A DNA stretch of 64,000 bases from the NCBI RefSeq assembly GCF_900637515.1, contig NZ_LR134375.1, forward strand, positions 502,501 to 566,500, written 5' to 3'. Below, piece after piece: positions 53,684-61,881 of this stretch. Positions within the stretch are counted from its first letter, which is position 1, and each line of letters starts with the position of its first letter. The position numbers and the translations under genes were made by a program. This DNA is from Veillonella dispar (lineage in GTDB: Bacteria > Bacillota > Negativicutes > Veillonellales > Veillonellaceae). The notes below the pieces were generated by a model. The model was not told the origin of the DNA. It saw nothing but the letters and a program-made list of their open reading frames with translations, and did not search any database.

Positions 53684-53773
53684 AAAGACCTTACTATTAG
53701 ATGATGTAGCAATAGTGATTGAGTTTAACTATAGTTATTCCAATCTTGAATTGATTTAATAGTAAGGTCTTTT
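53684..53773 (+). terminator. Long-loop terminator-like inverted repeat
   Basis: AAAGACCTTACTATTA and TAATAGTAAGGTCTTT are exact 16-base complements separated by 57 bases, followed by TCTATA. The loop is unusually long for a terminator. Confidence 0.55.
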
Positions 53774-53850
53774 CTATATACAGACTATCTTGCTTTATAC
53801 TTTATACTATCGAACCATAACGTAATATGGTATAATTTTTAGGTATTCAT

Positions 53851-53925
53851 GCGCCTATAGCTCAGGGGATAGAGCGCCGGTCTCCGGAACCGGGTGCGCA
53901 GGTTCGATTCCTGCTAGGCGCACCA
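53851..53925 (+). tRNA. tRNA-Arg (CCG anticodon)
   Basis: Acceptor GCGCCTA pairs with TAGGCGC. The anticodon arm CCGGT-CTCCGGA-ACCGG gives anticodon CCG. GGTTCGATTCC and encoded CCA are present. A TATAAT lies at about 53831 and a strong terminator follows. Confidence 0.96.
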
Positions 53926-53928
53926 AAT

Positions 53929-53961
53929 AAAAGGCTTCTCGAAATTTCGAGAAGCCTTTTT
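53929..53961. terminator. Terminator after tRNA-Arg
   Basis: AAAAGGCTTCTCGAAA and TTTCGAGAAGCCTTTT, a perfect 16-bp stem. Confidence 0.93.
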
Positions 53962-54008
53962 ATGTGTCTTTATTCTTTAGGTTGATGTATAGTTCAGAAA
54001 ATTATATG

Positions 54009-54428
54009 TTAGCATCTATATTTAGTACAACGAATTCCTCGTGCTTGAAATTCATTCATCAGTAAGTCTATTGATTTATCAATGATTTCTTCATTAGTTA
54101 TATATACCATCTTTTTGTAATAGACAGTACCATCAAATTCTATCCAACGGCTTGTTTTACCATTTAGTTTACAAATTTGCATTCTGCCGGCCCAGCTACC
54201 CATACTACGGAATTGTTTTCCTTTAGAAAAACGTACCTCACGAATATCGCTAAATTTAAATGTTCTTCTTACTAAGCCAATGCCTATAGAGACTTGATCA
54301 TCCTTAAAGTAAAGAAGTTTATAACGCTCTCCAGGAGGCATAGATCTGATTATAGATAAGTTATAAGTAGCAAAAACTACAGCAATAGCGATCAATAGAA
54401 ACATAAGGATTATCATATATTTTCCCAT
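54009..54428 (-). CDS. Small membrane-anchored hypothetical protein
   Basis: 139 residues, not recognised. One N-terminal hydrophobic helix (about 4-24) is followed by a basic, strand-rich domain resembling a PH-like fold (YKLLYFKDDQVSIGIGLVRRTFKFSDIREVRFSKG), and a C-terminal helix (EEIIDKSIDLLMNEFQARGI). The ribosome binding site AAGGAGG is good. It is convergent with the tRNA-Arg terminator. Confidence 0.75.
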   Translation of the reverse strand: MGKYMIILMFLLIAIAVVFATYNLSIIRSMPPGERYKLLYFKDDQVSIGIGLVRRTFKFSDIREVRFSKGKQFRSMGSWAGRMQICKLNGKTSRWIEFDGTVYYKKMVYITNEEIIDKSIDLLMNEFQARGIRCTKYRC

Positions 54429-54515
54429 ACTTTCAAAGCCTCCTTTTCTTTATTATAATAAATATAAATAATATATGAAACAGCTATATTAACTCTAGTA
54501 ATAGGAGAGAAACGA

Positions 54516-54722
54516 ATGGAAATACATGCACGAACTACTAAATGGAGTAAGGGTGTATATGTTGATTCCCACCATTGCTGTGTTTTTCGGGATTAAAAAG
54601 CCTTTACTCAAGAGGGAAACAAGAAAATTGTTAGAGAAGAAATTAGGGTCTACGTGAAGCTTTCATTACTGGATCTGAACAGCTACGAAGTAATGAGCAT
54701 ATTGTTGATATAAATGATTTAG
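54516..54722 (+). pseudogene. Possible gene remnant or very small proteins
   Basis: Behind AGGAGA (54503-54508), ATG 54516 opens a 26-codon frame. An overlapping frame from ATG 54526 to 54657 encodes 43 residues with a hydrophobic stretch and a basic tail (VYMLIPTIAVFFGIKKPLLKR). A third frame (about 54646-54720) reads EAFITGSEQLRSNEHIVDIND without a start. The succession of short plausible frames suggests a decayed gene, but the 43-residue frame could be a real small membrane protein. Confidence 0.35.
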
Positions 54723-54756
54723 AAAACCTCTACTCCAATGAGTGGAGGTTTTTTTA
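54723..54756 (+). terminator. Terminator
   Basis: AACCTCTACTC, CAAT and GAGTGGAGGTT (one G-U), followed by TTTTT. Confidence 0.8.
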
Positions 54757-55029
54757 TGGTGATATATAGGGGATGTGGTACAGCTAAAAGCTCCATATAG
54801 GATTTTATATTTGATAGTATTGAAATAGCGTGTAAATGTGATTTGAGTAACACATTTTATTTTGAGAATGATGTACAATAAAAATGTCCTTATGAAAATC
54901 TGAACATCCTAGCTGGAACACTAGGCATATAGGACGTGATGAATAACATATAAATTATCTAATTAAGATTAATAAAGTACTAAATTGTATCATTGAATAG
55001 TTTTGATGTAGTGATACAGAGGAGATAGA

Positions 55030-55845
55030 ATGACAAATAGAATACAAGAACTCACCGTCGACGAAACTTGGCGTAATGAGCAAGATGCGTGGAATAATCG
55101 ATCTAATTACTTTGTAGAAATGCACAATCGGGACGATCGTAAGGCGCAGGTTACAGAGTTTTTATCCTTCTTGAAGGATGAAAATCTTTTGCCCCCTAAA
55201 GACGGTTGTACCCTTGATATTGGCTGTGGTGTATGTGACTATGCATTAGGATTGGCTCGTGAAGGCTATAAGGCAACAGGTATAGATTTATCTGATGGTA
55301 TGATTCGTGGTGCTAAACAATTAGCAGAGGCAGAAGGTTTAGATCTTAGCTTGTATATTGCACCGTGGTCTGATGAAACTCGCCGTGAACTAAAATGGGA
55401 TAAAACCTTTGATTTAACATATAGTATTTTTTGCCCTATCATGTTTGATGTAGAAAACATTCGCGCCATGCATGAATCAAGTAAGGACAAATGCTTGTGG
55501 ATCGCTTTTAGTGAACGCAGTGATGAAACGGTAGATATGTTATCTGAACATTTCTTTGGTCGCGATTCATTTCCTTGGGATGGTAAGATGAAAGCATGTT
55601 TAGATGTTATCCATGAAATAGGACATAATGTAAAAGTGACTTATAAAACAGTGCCTGAAACAGAGGTTATGAGCCTTGATAAAGCGGTTAATTACTTTGC
55701 TATGCGACTTCATAATAATACATGGGGCGATATAGAAGATATGAAAGTAGAAATTAGGAATCTCATTGAACCATTAGCCATTAATGGAGAAATCCATAAT
55801 AAAACAGTTGATAAAGTGGCATGGGTATCATGGTCTGTGAAATAG
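55030..55845 (+). CDS. Class I SAM-dependent methyltransferase
   Basis: 271 residues. The SAM motif I is CTLDIGCGVCDYALGLAREG (about 60-79), with motif II acidic end GIDLSDGMIRGAKQLA (about 85). Substrate unknown. It starts with ATG 55030 behind GAGGAGA. The next gene, nine bases downstream, is a YgbA-like protein linked in other bacteria to nitrosative stress, so the pair may be functionally connected. The region 54760-55029 before it holds no gene; short inverted repeats are seen near 54907-54935. Confidence 0.88.
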   Translation: MTNRIQELTVDETWRNEQDAWNNRSNYFVEMHNRDDRKAQVTEFLSFLKDENLLPPKDGCTLDIGCGVCDYALGLAREGYKATGIDLSDGMIRGAKQLAEAEGLDLSLYIAPWSDETRRELKWDKTFDLTYSIFCPIMFDVENIRAMHESSKDKCLWIAFSERSDETVDMLSEHFFGRDSFPWDGKMKACLDVIHEIGHNVKVTYKTVPETEVMSLDKAVNYFAMRLHNNTWGDIEDMKVEIRNLIEPLAINGEIHNKTVDKVAWVSWSVK

Positions 55846-55854
55846 GAGGGTAGT

Positions 55855-56184
55855 ATGACAGTTGATGAAAAACGTAAGTTAGAACTAAAAACTATGTACC
55901 AAATTATTGGCATCTATTGTCATAATAAGCACCATACTCCTAAGGGGCAGCTATGTGAGGCTTGCGAGCAGGTTTGGGAATATGCGGAGCATCGCATTGA
56001 TGCATGTCCTCATATGGAAAGTAAAACATTCTGTAGTGTATGTAAAACCCATTGCTATGCACCTAATTATCGTGAAAAAATCCGTGAAATTATGCGTTAT
56101 GGTGGACCAAGGATGTTACTGGTATCGCCGATCCAAGTCATTAGACATATGTATCTTGAATGGAAAGACAAAAAAAGAGGCTAG
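55855..56184 (+). CDS. YgbA-like (nitrous oxide-stimulated promoter family) protein
   Basis: 109 residues, Cys/His-rich: IYCHNKHH (about 20-27), LCEACEQVWEYAEHRIDACPHMESKTFCSVCKTHCY (about 33-68). This matches the small family annotated from E. coli YgbA, whose gene is induced by nitric oxide through NsrR. The Cys pattern suggests Zn or Fe-S binding. It is the second gene of a pair with the methyltransferase. An alternative overlapping frame is not convincing. Confidence 0.85.
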   Translation: MTVDEKRKLELKTMYQIIGIYCHNKHHTPKGQLCEACEQVWEYAEHRIDACPHMESKTFCSVCKTHCYAPNYREKIREIMRYGGPRMLLVSPIQVIRHMYLEWKDKKRG

Positions 56185-56203
56185 CCATGCTAGTCTCTTT
56201 TTA
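56173..56203. terminator. Terminator between converging genes
   Basis: AAAGAGGCTAGC, CATG and CTAGTCTCTTT (with a small mismatch), followed by TTAA; it overlaps the stop codon region of the YgbA-like gene. Confidence 0.75.
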
Positions 56204-56233
56204 ATGGTTTTATCACGTTTTCATGTAATAATC

Positions 56234-56512
56234 TTATGCGATTGCTTTGTCCAATACAGCTTTGATTAATGCTTTTGTTTGGTCATAGCTTTCACCAGGT
56301 TGAGCCTCATATTGTTTGTCGAGGTCGAACCATAAGTTTGGATAGTACTCATAAGGGTGAGTTTTGAAGAGCTCATGAGCGTCTTGATCTTCAACCCAGT
56401 TGATATGAATGTCTGCATATGCAGGGTTTTCTGCAACAAGTTCATCGATAGCACGGAATGCATTTGCACAATAAGGGCAACCGTTTAAGTGGAAACCTAA
56501 GATTTCTTTCAT
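56234..56512 (-). CDS. Glutaredoxin/thioredoxin-fold protein with CPYC site
   Basis: 92 residues from ATG 56512 (AAAGGA upstream; a TTG-led extension to 56536 is possible). The redox site C12-PY-C15 is in LGFHLNGCPYCANAFRAIDEL, and the cis-Pro region is EYYPNLWFDL (about 61). The rest keeps the beta-alpha pattern of glutaredoxins, with an acidic surface. Probably a cytosolic dithiol oxidoreductase. It is divergent from ilvB. Confidence 0.88.
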   Translation of the reverse strand: MKEILGFHLNGCPYCANAFRAIDELVAENPAYADIHINWVEDQDAHELFKTHPYEYYPNLWFDLDKQYEAQPGESYDQTKALIKAVLDKAIA

Positions 56513-56573
56513 GGTTTTACAGTCCTTTCCAGACAAAATTAATATATATTTCTATAATTTGAGATTTATTACA

Positions 56574-56610
56574 TACTCATGTACCACAACATGTGGTACA
56601 CTACTGAGTA
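56574..56610. promoter_or_regulatory. Nested inverted repeat upstream of ilvB
   Basis: TACTCA (56574) pairs with TGAGTA (56605), and within it TGTACCAC (56580-56587) pairs with GTGGTACA (56593-56600). It lies between the divergent thioredoxin-fold gene and ilvB, so it may be a regulator operator or a leader hairpin. No T-box or leader peptide is apparent. Confidence 0.5.
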
Positions 56611-56705
56611 TAACACATCTATATAAGATATTCAATTTTTTGGATATATCGAATGAGAATATTGAGAATGCGATATGCATTTTTTACATAGTTAAGGAGG
56701 CACCT

Positions 56706-58433
56706 ATGATTTCAGGCGCAGCATATGTGGTGAAGGCCCTTCAAGAGGAGCAGGTAGATATACTATTCAACTATCCTGGGGCAGCAACCATTGATATCAT
56801 GGATGAATTATATAAACAAGATAAGGTAAAAGTAATTTTGCCACGTCATGAGCAAGCATTGGCTCATGCAGCAGATGGTTATGCTCGCAGTACAGGTAAA
56901 GTAGGGGTGTGCATGGTAACCTCTGGACCAGGTGCGACAAACCTTGTGACAGGTATTGCTACAGCATACGCTGATAGTGTTCCTCTTGTTTGTATTACAG
57001 GTCAAGTAGACTTAGGCCTCATGGGCAATGACGCATTCCAAGAGGTGGATACGGTTGGTATTGTGCGCAATATCTGTAAATATGCTGTTACCGTTCGTGA
57101 TCGTAAAGAGCTAGGGCGTATTTTGAAAGAAGCCTTTTATATTGCCCGTACTGGTCGTCCTGGTCCTGTAGTGGTGGATGTTCCTAAAAACATTCAAAAG
57201 GCTATGGGCTCTGATGAGTATCCTACAGAGGTTAATATTCGTGGCTATAAACCAAATACAACAGTTCACGTAGGACAAGTAAAAAAAGCATGCTCTATTA
57301 TCAGCAAGGCTAAACGACCACTATTCTTATTAGGTGGTGGCGTTAGCATTAGTGGTGCTAACGACCTCATGATGAAGCTAGTAGAAAAAACAGGCATTCC
57401 TGCTGTAACTACATTGATGGGGAAAGGTGCTATCGATAGTCGACATCCTTTATATCTCGGCAATATTGGTATTCATGGTGGCTATGCACCGAATGTGGCA
57501 CTCACTGATTGTGATGTAATGATTTCTATTGGTACACGCTTTAACGACCGTATTACAGGCAAATTAAGCACCTTTGCACAAAATTGTAAGATTATCCATA
57601 TTGATGTGGATGCAGCATCTATTTCTAAAAATATTAAGGTAGATATTCCAATCGTAGCAGATGCTAAATTAGCTATTGAAAAATTATTGGAATATATTGA
57701 ACCTCATGATCTTGGTGAATGGCCTGCGCAATTACAACAACTTAAGGCTGAGCGCCCTGTTACACAAGCTGGTGAAGAGGGCTTAACACCTCAAATTGTT
57801 ATTGATTATATTAATAACCACTATGCACGACCTATTGTTGCTACTGATGTAGGACAAAATCAATTATGGACCACACAATTCCTTGAAATTAAAGGACAAC
57901 ACCAAATGTTGACATCTGGCGGCCTTGGCACGATGGGCTATGGGTTCCCAGCGGCGTTAGGGGCTCAAATTGGCAACCCTGATAAACGAGTGTTTGCTAT
58001 CTGTGGTGATGGTGGCGTACAAATGAATATCCAAGAATTTGCCACAGCTATGCATTACCGTTTACCTGTAATGCTCATCATTTTGAATAATGGCTTCCTT
58101 GGTAATGTACGCCAATGGCAACAATTGTTCTACGACAAACGATATGCTTGTACTAATTTGTTGATGGATGAAAGCTCTATTGTGACACGTGATATGATCG
58201 ATAATGATGAGTTTGAATACGTTCCAAACTTTGTACAATTGGCAGAAGCTTATGGTGCAAAGGCAATGCGCATTACTAAGGTAGAGGATATCGAAAAAGG
58301 CTTCCAATTGGCAGATACTTTCAAAGATGGACCAACCTTACTTGAATTTATCATTCCTACAGAACTTAATGTTTTGCCAATGGTACCAGCGGGCAAGTCT
58401 TTAAGCGATATGTTATTAAAGGATAAAAAATAG
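56706..58433 (+). CDS. ilvB: Acetolactate synthase large subunit
   Basis: 575 residues from ATG 56706, five bases after AAGGAGG; a longer frame upstream lacks support. ThDP enzyme with N-terminal GAAYVVKALQEEQVDILFNYPGAATIDIMDEL, FAD-linked middle domain (LLGGGVSISGANDL; TLMGKGAIDSRHPLYLGNIGIHG) and the ThDP motif GDGGVQMNIQEFATAMHYRL with NN about 27 residues on. It condenses pyruvate with pyruvate or 2-oxobutyrate in valine/leucine and isoleucine synthesis. It is followed by the regulatory subunit gene after eight bases. Other ilv genes are not adjacent. Confidence 0.96.
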   Translation: MISGAAYVVKALQEEQVDILFNYPGAATIDIMDELYKQDKVKVILPRHEQALAHAADGYARSTGKVGVCMVTSGPGATNLVTGIATAYADSVPLVCITGQVDLGLMGNDAFQEVDTVGIVRNICKYAVTVRDRKELGRILKEAFYIARTGRPGPVVVDVPKNIQKAMGSDEYPTEVNIRGYKPNTTVHVGQVKKACSIISKAKRPLFLLGGGVSISGANDLMMKLVEKTGIPAVTTLMGKGAIDSRHPLYLGNIGIHGGYAPNVALTDCDVMISIGTRFNDRITGKLSTFAQNCKIIHIDVDAASISKNIKVDIPIVADAKLAIEKLLEYIEPHDLGEWPAQLQQLKAERPVTQAGEEGLTPQIVIDYINNHYARPIVATDVGQNQLWTTQFLEIKGQHQMLTSGGLGTMGYGFPAALGAQIGNPDKRVFAICGDGGVQMNIQEFATAMHYRLPVMLIILNNGFLGNVRQWQQLFYDKRYACTNLLMDESSIVTRDMIDNDEFEYVPNFVQLAEAYGAKAMRITKVEDIEKGFQLADTFKDGPTLLEFIIPTELNVLPMVPAGKSLSDMLLKDKK

Positions 58434-58441
58434 GAGGGGCT

Positions 58442-58954
58442 ATGGAATTACATATGGAAAAACGCTGTATTTCAGCGTATGTAGAGAACCAAATCGGCGT
58501 ATTGGCTAAAATTTCAGGCCTCTTCGCAGGTAAAAATTATAACCTTGATACATTGACTGTAGGAGAGACAGAAGATCATACCATGTCTCGTATGACCATT
58601 GAGCTCACTTGCGATGATTTGACATACGAACAAATTATTAAACAGCTTAATCGCAGTGTAGAGGTGATTAAGGTTATCGACTTTACAGATATGCGGATTA
58701 CAAAAAAAGAACTATTGTTTATTAAGGTGAACAGCTGCAAAGAAGCAGATAAACAAGAAATCTTCCGCATTGCTCAAACCTTTGACTTGTTGGTAGTCGA
58801 TTATAACCGCAAATCTGTTCTCGTACAATGTGTAAAAACAGTATCTAAAAATAACGACATGATTGCTCTATTTAAAGATATGTTCGTTAATCGCATTGAA
58901 GTTGTACGCGGTGGTAGCGTAGCTATCGAAGCACTATCTACACCTGATAGATAA
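58442..58954 (+). CDS. ilvN: Acetolactate synthase small (regulatory) subunit
   Basis: 170 residues. An N-terminal ACT domain (ISAYVENQIGVLAKISGLFAGKNYNLDTLTVG, about 10-40) is followed by a C-terminal ACT-like half (ELLFIKVNSCKEADKQEIFRIAQTF). It confers valine feedback and stabilises the large subunit. Eight bases separate it from ilvB; a GAGGGG lies at the ilvB stop. Confidence 0.95.
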   Translation: MELHMEKRCISAYVENQIGVLAKISGLFAGKNYNLDTLTVGETEDHTMSRMTIELTCDDLTYEQIIKQLNRSVEVIKVIDFTDMRITKKELLFIKVNSCKEADKQEIFRIAQTFDLLVVDYNRKSVLVQCVKTVSKNNDMIALFKDMFVNRIEVVRGGSVAIEALSTPDR

Positions 58955-59040
58955 GTCTTAACTTAATTATTCTAAATCTATTTCTGGAGGATAATGATCT
59001 AAAACTGGTAGTGATTTAGAATGGGTACAACTGAATATGA

Positions 59041-59103
59041 TATAATATTTATATCGACCATTATTGATATAGAGACCTTGGTTGTATGCCAAGGTCTTTT
59101 TAT
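59041..59103 (+). promoter_or_regulatory. Promoter -10 and possible attenuator before the carbonic anhydrase gene
   Basis: A perfect TATAAT lies at 59041-59046. Only about 20 bases past the expected start is an intrinsic terminator: GACCTTGG (59074-59081), TTGTATG, CCAAGGTC (59089-59096), TTTTTAT. The AGGAGG of the carbonic anhydrase gene follows at 59106-59111. If the -10 is used, this hairpin must be bypassed for expression; if not, it is simply the ilvBN terminator. Confidence 0.6.
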
Positions 59104-59115
59104 ATAGGAGGTACT

Positions 59116-59703
59116 ATGAGTTTATTAGATGATATTTTAGCCCATAATAGAGAATATGTAGAAGATCAAAATACAGGTTATGTAGAAACAGATACTAAAT
59201 GCAGTAAGATGCCTAGTCGTGAAATGGCAATCGTTACATGCATGGATACACGTCTTGTTAATTTCTTAGAAGATTCCATGGATATTGGACGCGGTGAAGC
59301 GAAAATCGTAAAGACTGCAGGGAACTGTATTACAGGTCCCTTTGATGGCGTTGTACGTAGCTTACTTGTATGTATCTATGAGCTAGGAGTTAACGAAATC
59401 TTTATCATTGGTCATCACGAATGTGGTATGGCAAAAACTACAGCAAAAGATCTAACCGAAAAAATGTTGGCTCGTGGTATTGCACCAGAAGCGATTCATA
59501 TGGTCCGTAAAGAAATGGAACACTGGGCAGATGGATTTACACACCCTGCTGAAAATGTAGAAGACACTGTAGACGAATTGCGTATGAATCCTTTGATTCC
59601 GAAAGACGTACCTATTCACGGTCTTATCTTCCATCCTAGAACAGGTGAAATTGAAGTCATCGTTAATGGCTATACACAAATGAAACAATATTACGAAAAA
59701 TAG
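59116..59703 (+). CDS. Beta-class carbonic anhydrase
   Basis: 195 residues from ATG 59116, directly behind AGGAGG. Zn ligands and the Asp/Arg dyad are readable: C42-M-D44-T-R46, then GHHECGM (His and Cys about 100-103). NCITGPFDGVVRSLLVCIYELGV is the usual dimer core. It interconverts CO2 and bicarbonate, useful for the methylmalonyl-CoA/propionate carboxylation chemistry typical of this bacterial group (inference). A long helical insert follows the His/Cys site, as in the smaller bacterial beta class. Confidence 0.92.
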   Translation: MSLLDDILAHNREYVEDQNTGYVETDTKCSKMPSREMAIVTCMDTRLVNFLEDSMDIGRGEAKIVKTAGNCITGPFDGVVRSLLVCIYELGVNEIFIIGHHECGMAKTTAKDLTEKMLARGIAPEAIHMVRKEMEHWADGFTHPAENVEDTVDELRMNPLIPKDVPIHGLIFHPRTGEIEVIVNGYTQMKQYYEK

Positions 59704-59734
59704 TAGGTAAATACTTTAAAAGAGGTATTGTGAA

Positions 59735-60199
59735 TTGAGCAATATAGATAGATTAGATACATTTGAGGTAGCGTGTAAACATTTTCTGGGAGATTTTTCA
59801 AATTTTAAAAATCTCATTTCTACCCAAGTTCAATCGTTAAATGGTTTAGAATGGTCTTTTGATAAAGGTTCTACTAAGGTTTGTAGTGCTGACGAAAAGG
59901 GCTTAAAAAAACGATGCAAAGTTGGCATAACATATAGACTACAGGTTGAATTATCTCAAGTTGATACGGAAATTATTTGGTCAGAATTTAGCCGATTTTG
60001 GGGTGCCACTACTTTAAATCAGATTGAAAGAGTATACAGTAATGAAGAATTAGGGCGCTATCAATTTATAGCTAATAATTCTATAGGCGATGAGCTTACA
60101 TGTAATATCTATTTACCTAATGAGTGGAATATACCGCAATTAAATATGTTGGGTTTTGTTTCCGCTAGATATAGAAAAGTAGATGTTGAAGAAGTATAG
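59735..60199 (+). CDS. Hypothetical protein
   Basis: 154 residues, family not recognised. The TTG start at 59735 follows AAGAGG at suitable spacing; no ATG is available near. No signal peptide or membrane segment. The sequence alternates strands and helices (KRCKVGITYRLQVELSQVDTEIIWSEFSRFWG), with two Cys (about residues 50 and 61). It stands 31 bases behind the carbonic anhydrase gene and may be co-transcribed. Confidence 0.65.
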   Translation: MSNIDRLDTFEVACKHFLGDFSNFKNLISTQVQSLNGLEWSFDKGSTKVCSADEKGLKKRCKVGITYRLQVELSQVDTEIIWSEFSRFWGATTLNQIERVYSNEELGRYQFIANNSIGDELTCNIYLPNEWNIPQLNMLGFVSARYRKVDVEEV

Positions 60200-60285
60200 C
60201 AAAATCTTATTTGACTTAAAGCTCAGTGTAAGTTTTATAATGTGTTCATATTAGTACTTAATACATATTTACATAAAGGAACTAT

Positions 60286-61608
60286 ATGAATAAAAGTAAA
60301 TTATTAAAAACAATTATAGCTATTGCAGCATTGGTTGTATTAGTCATAGTTGGCTATGTATATAAAGATGCTATACAGAGTCGTATAGCTCGAACAGCAG
60401 CTGTTGTGAGTGGTCAAGAGATAAAGCCGCTCCTTGATTCGGAAAGCCGTTACATTCGACAAATTGTAGCTCAAGATAATAGCACAAGCCGTACTATTAT
60501 GTGGCAGTCTGATAACAGTGAATCTGATGCCATCATAGAATATCGCCAAGATGGGACCGATACTATACAAACCATAAATGCTACAGATAAAGTTTTTACT
60601 GATGATGGCAGTACTACCTATATCCATGAGGCCACATTGACAGGGTTAACACCTAAAACAAAGTATGAGTATCGTGTTGGGTATGGCAGTGATCGCCGTA
60701 GTGATTGGTACTCCCTGGAAACGGCTGGCGCTAGTGTTTATGATGTGCTCATATATCCAGACTCTCAGTCGGGGGATTATTCTCAATGGGAAGAGATTGT
60801 TAAGGATTCTGCACATCGCAATCCAAGGACAGCCCTGTATATTAGTATGGGGGACCTTGTAGATAATGGGGAACAAGACTATCAATGGCGCACTTGGTTA
60901 AATTCCATTAGACCGTTGAGTGCTAATGTGCCGTTAGCAACGACCTTAGGCAATCACGAGATGTATACATTAGATTGGAAAATGCGCGAGCCTTATGCGT
61001 ATTTGAATTACTTCGCAGTACCGCCTAATGGGAATGAAATTTTTAATCGTCGTTATTATTCCTATGACTTCGGTGATGTTCATTATGTTGTATTAGATAC
61101 GCAACTTTATGAAAGCAATCATGAAGATAATCATGATACACATCATCCAGATCTTTATGATGTACAGATTCAATGGTTACGCCAAGATTTAGCAGCAAAT
61201 ATTAAAAAGTGGACCGTAGTTCTCATGCATCGGGATCCATTCCAATATGCCTTTGACCGCCCTGGCGCAAGTCGTGATGTAGGATTCAACGAAGAGGGCG
61301 TATTGTTTATGCCTATCTTTGATGAGTTTAATGTAGATTTAGTGTTGTCAGCTCATTTACATTCTTATCGTAATAGAGGGCATGTACGTAACTTTGATCG
61401 AGATGCTTCGGGACCATTATATATTCTGACTGGTATTGCCGGAGATGCTCGTCGTCCTAAGTGGAAAGAACATCCTTTAGATGTATATGTGGCACCAGAT
61501 CGAGATAAGAATAACTATATGACGATGACTGTTACACCGAATAAATTAATAGTAAAAGCTTTCTTATCAGACGGTACACAGCTAGATGAGTCGGTTATAG
61601 AGAAATAG
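60286..61608 (+). CDS. Membrane-anchored metallophosphoesterase with purple acid phosphatase-like N-domain
   Basis: 440 residues. An N-terminal signal anchor (about 7-27) places it on the outer side of the inner membrane. A fibronectin-like domain (about 55-145: RTIMWQSDNSESDAIIEYR ... TGLTPKTKYEYRVG) precedes the metallophosphoesterase domain: GDLVDNGEQDY (about 190), GNHEMY (about 222), VLMHRDPFQY (about 311) and AHLHSYRNRG (about 353). The usual first motif D-x-H is replaced by PDSQ (about 159). The architecture resembles bacterial purple acid phosphatases. Substrate unknown. Confidence 0.9.
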   Translation: MNKSKLLKTIIAIAALVVLVIVGYVYKDAIQSRIARTAAVVSGQEIKPLLDSESRYIRQIVAQDNSTSRTIMWQSDNSESDAIIEYRQDGTDTIQTINATDKVFTDDGSTTYIHEATLTGLTPKTKYEYRVGYGSDRRSDWYSLETAGASVYDVLIYPDSQSGDYSQWEEIVKDSAHRNPRTALYISMGDLVDNGEQDYQWRTWLNSIRPLSANVPLATTLGNHEMYTLDWKMREPYAYLNYFAVPPNGNEIFNRRYYSYDFGDVHYVVLDTQLYESNHEDNHDTHHPDLYDVQIQWLRQDLAANIKKWTVVLMHRDPFQYAFDRPGASRDVGFNEEGVLFMPIFDEFNVDLVLSAHLHSYRNRGHVRNFDRDASGPLYILTGIAGDARRPKWKEHPLDVYVAPDRDKNNYMTMTVTPNKLIVKAFLSDGTQLDESVIEK

Positions 61609-61636
61609 AAGCACAAGAATATAAGAATATATAAGC

Positions 61637-61668
61637 AAAAGACACCTTCCTTGGAAGGTGTCTTTTTT
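61637..61668 (+). terminator. Terminator after the metallophosphoesterase
   Basis: AAAAGACACCTTCC and GGAAGGTGTCTTTT pair with a minimal loop. Confidence 0.9.
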
Positions 61669-61852
61669 GTGTGTTTATACAAATAGTTTTCTCTCATTTA
61701 TAGTTTAAATAGGTAAACATATAAATGATAATTATATATTTATTAGATATTTTATATGCTAAATTAAGTTCATGTAAATTACAGTTCTAAGGACTATGAT
61801 AAAAATTAATTCATAGCATAACAAATAAAAATACAGAAAATTTGTATAAAAC

Positions 61853-61881
61853 TTGAATAAAACGACTGATAGTATTATAAT
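61853..61881 (+). promoter_or_regulatory. Promoter of the amidohydrolase gene
   Basis: TTGAAT at 61853-61858 and TATAAT at 61876-61881 are separated by 17 bases. A 7-3-7 perfect palindrome, ATGTATA-AAA-TATACAT (61912-61928), lies between promoter and ribosome binding site and is a candidate operator. Confidence 0.7.

Noticed and set aside
55907-56269. Overlapping 120-codon frame on the YgbA-like gene
   Set aside because: It runs through the terminator and lacks a ribosome binding site; the frame at 55855-56184 has a recognisable Cys-rich family pattern.
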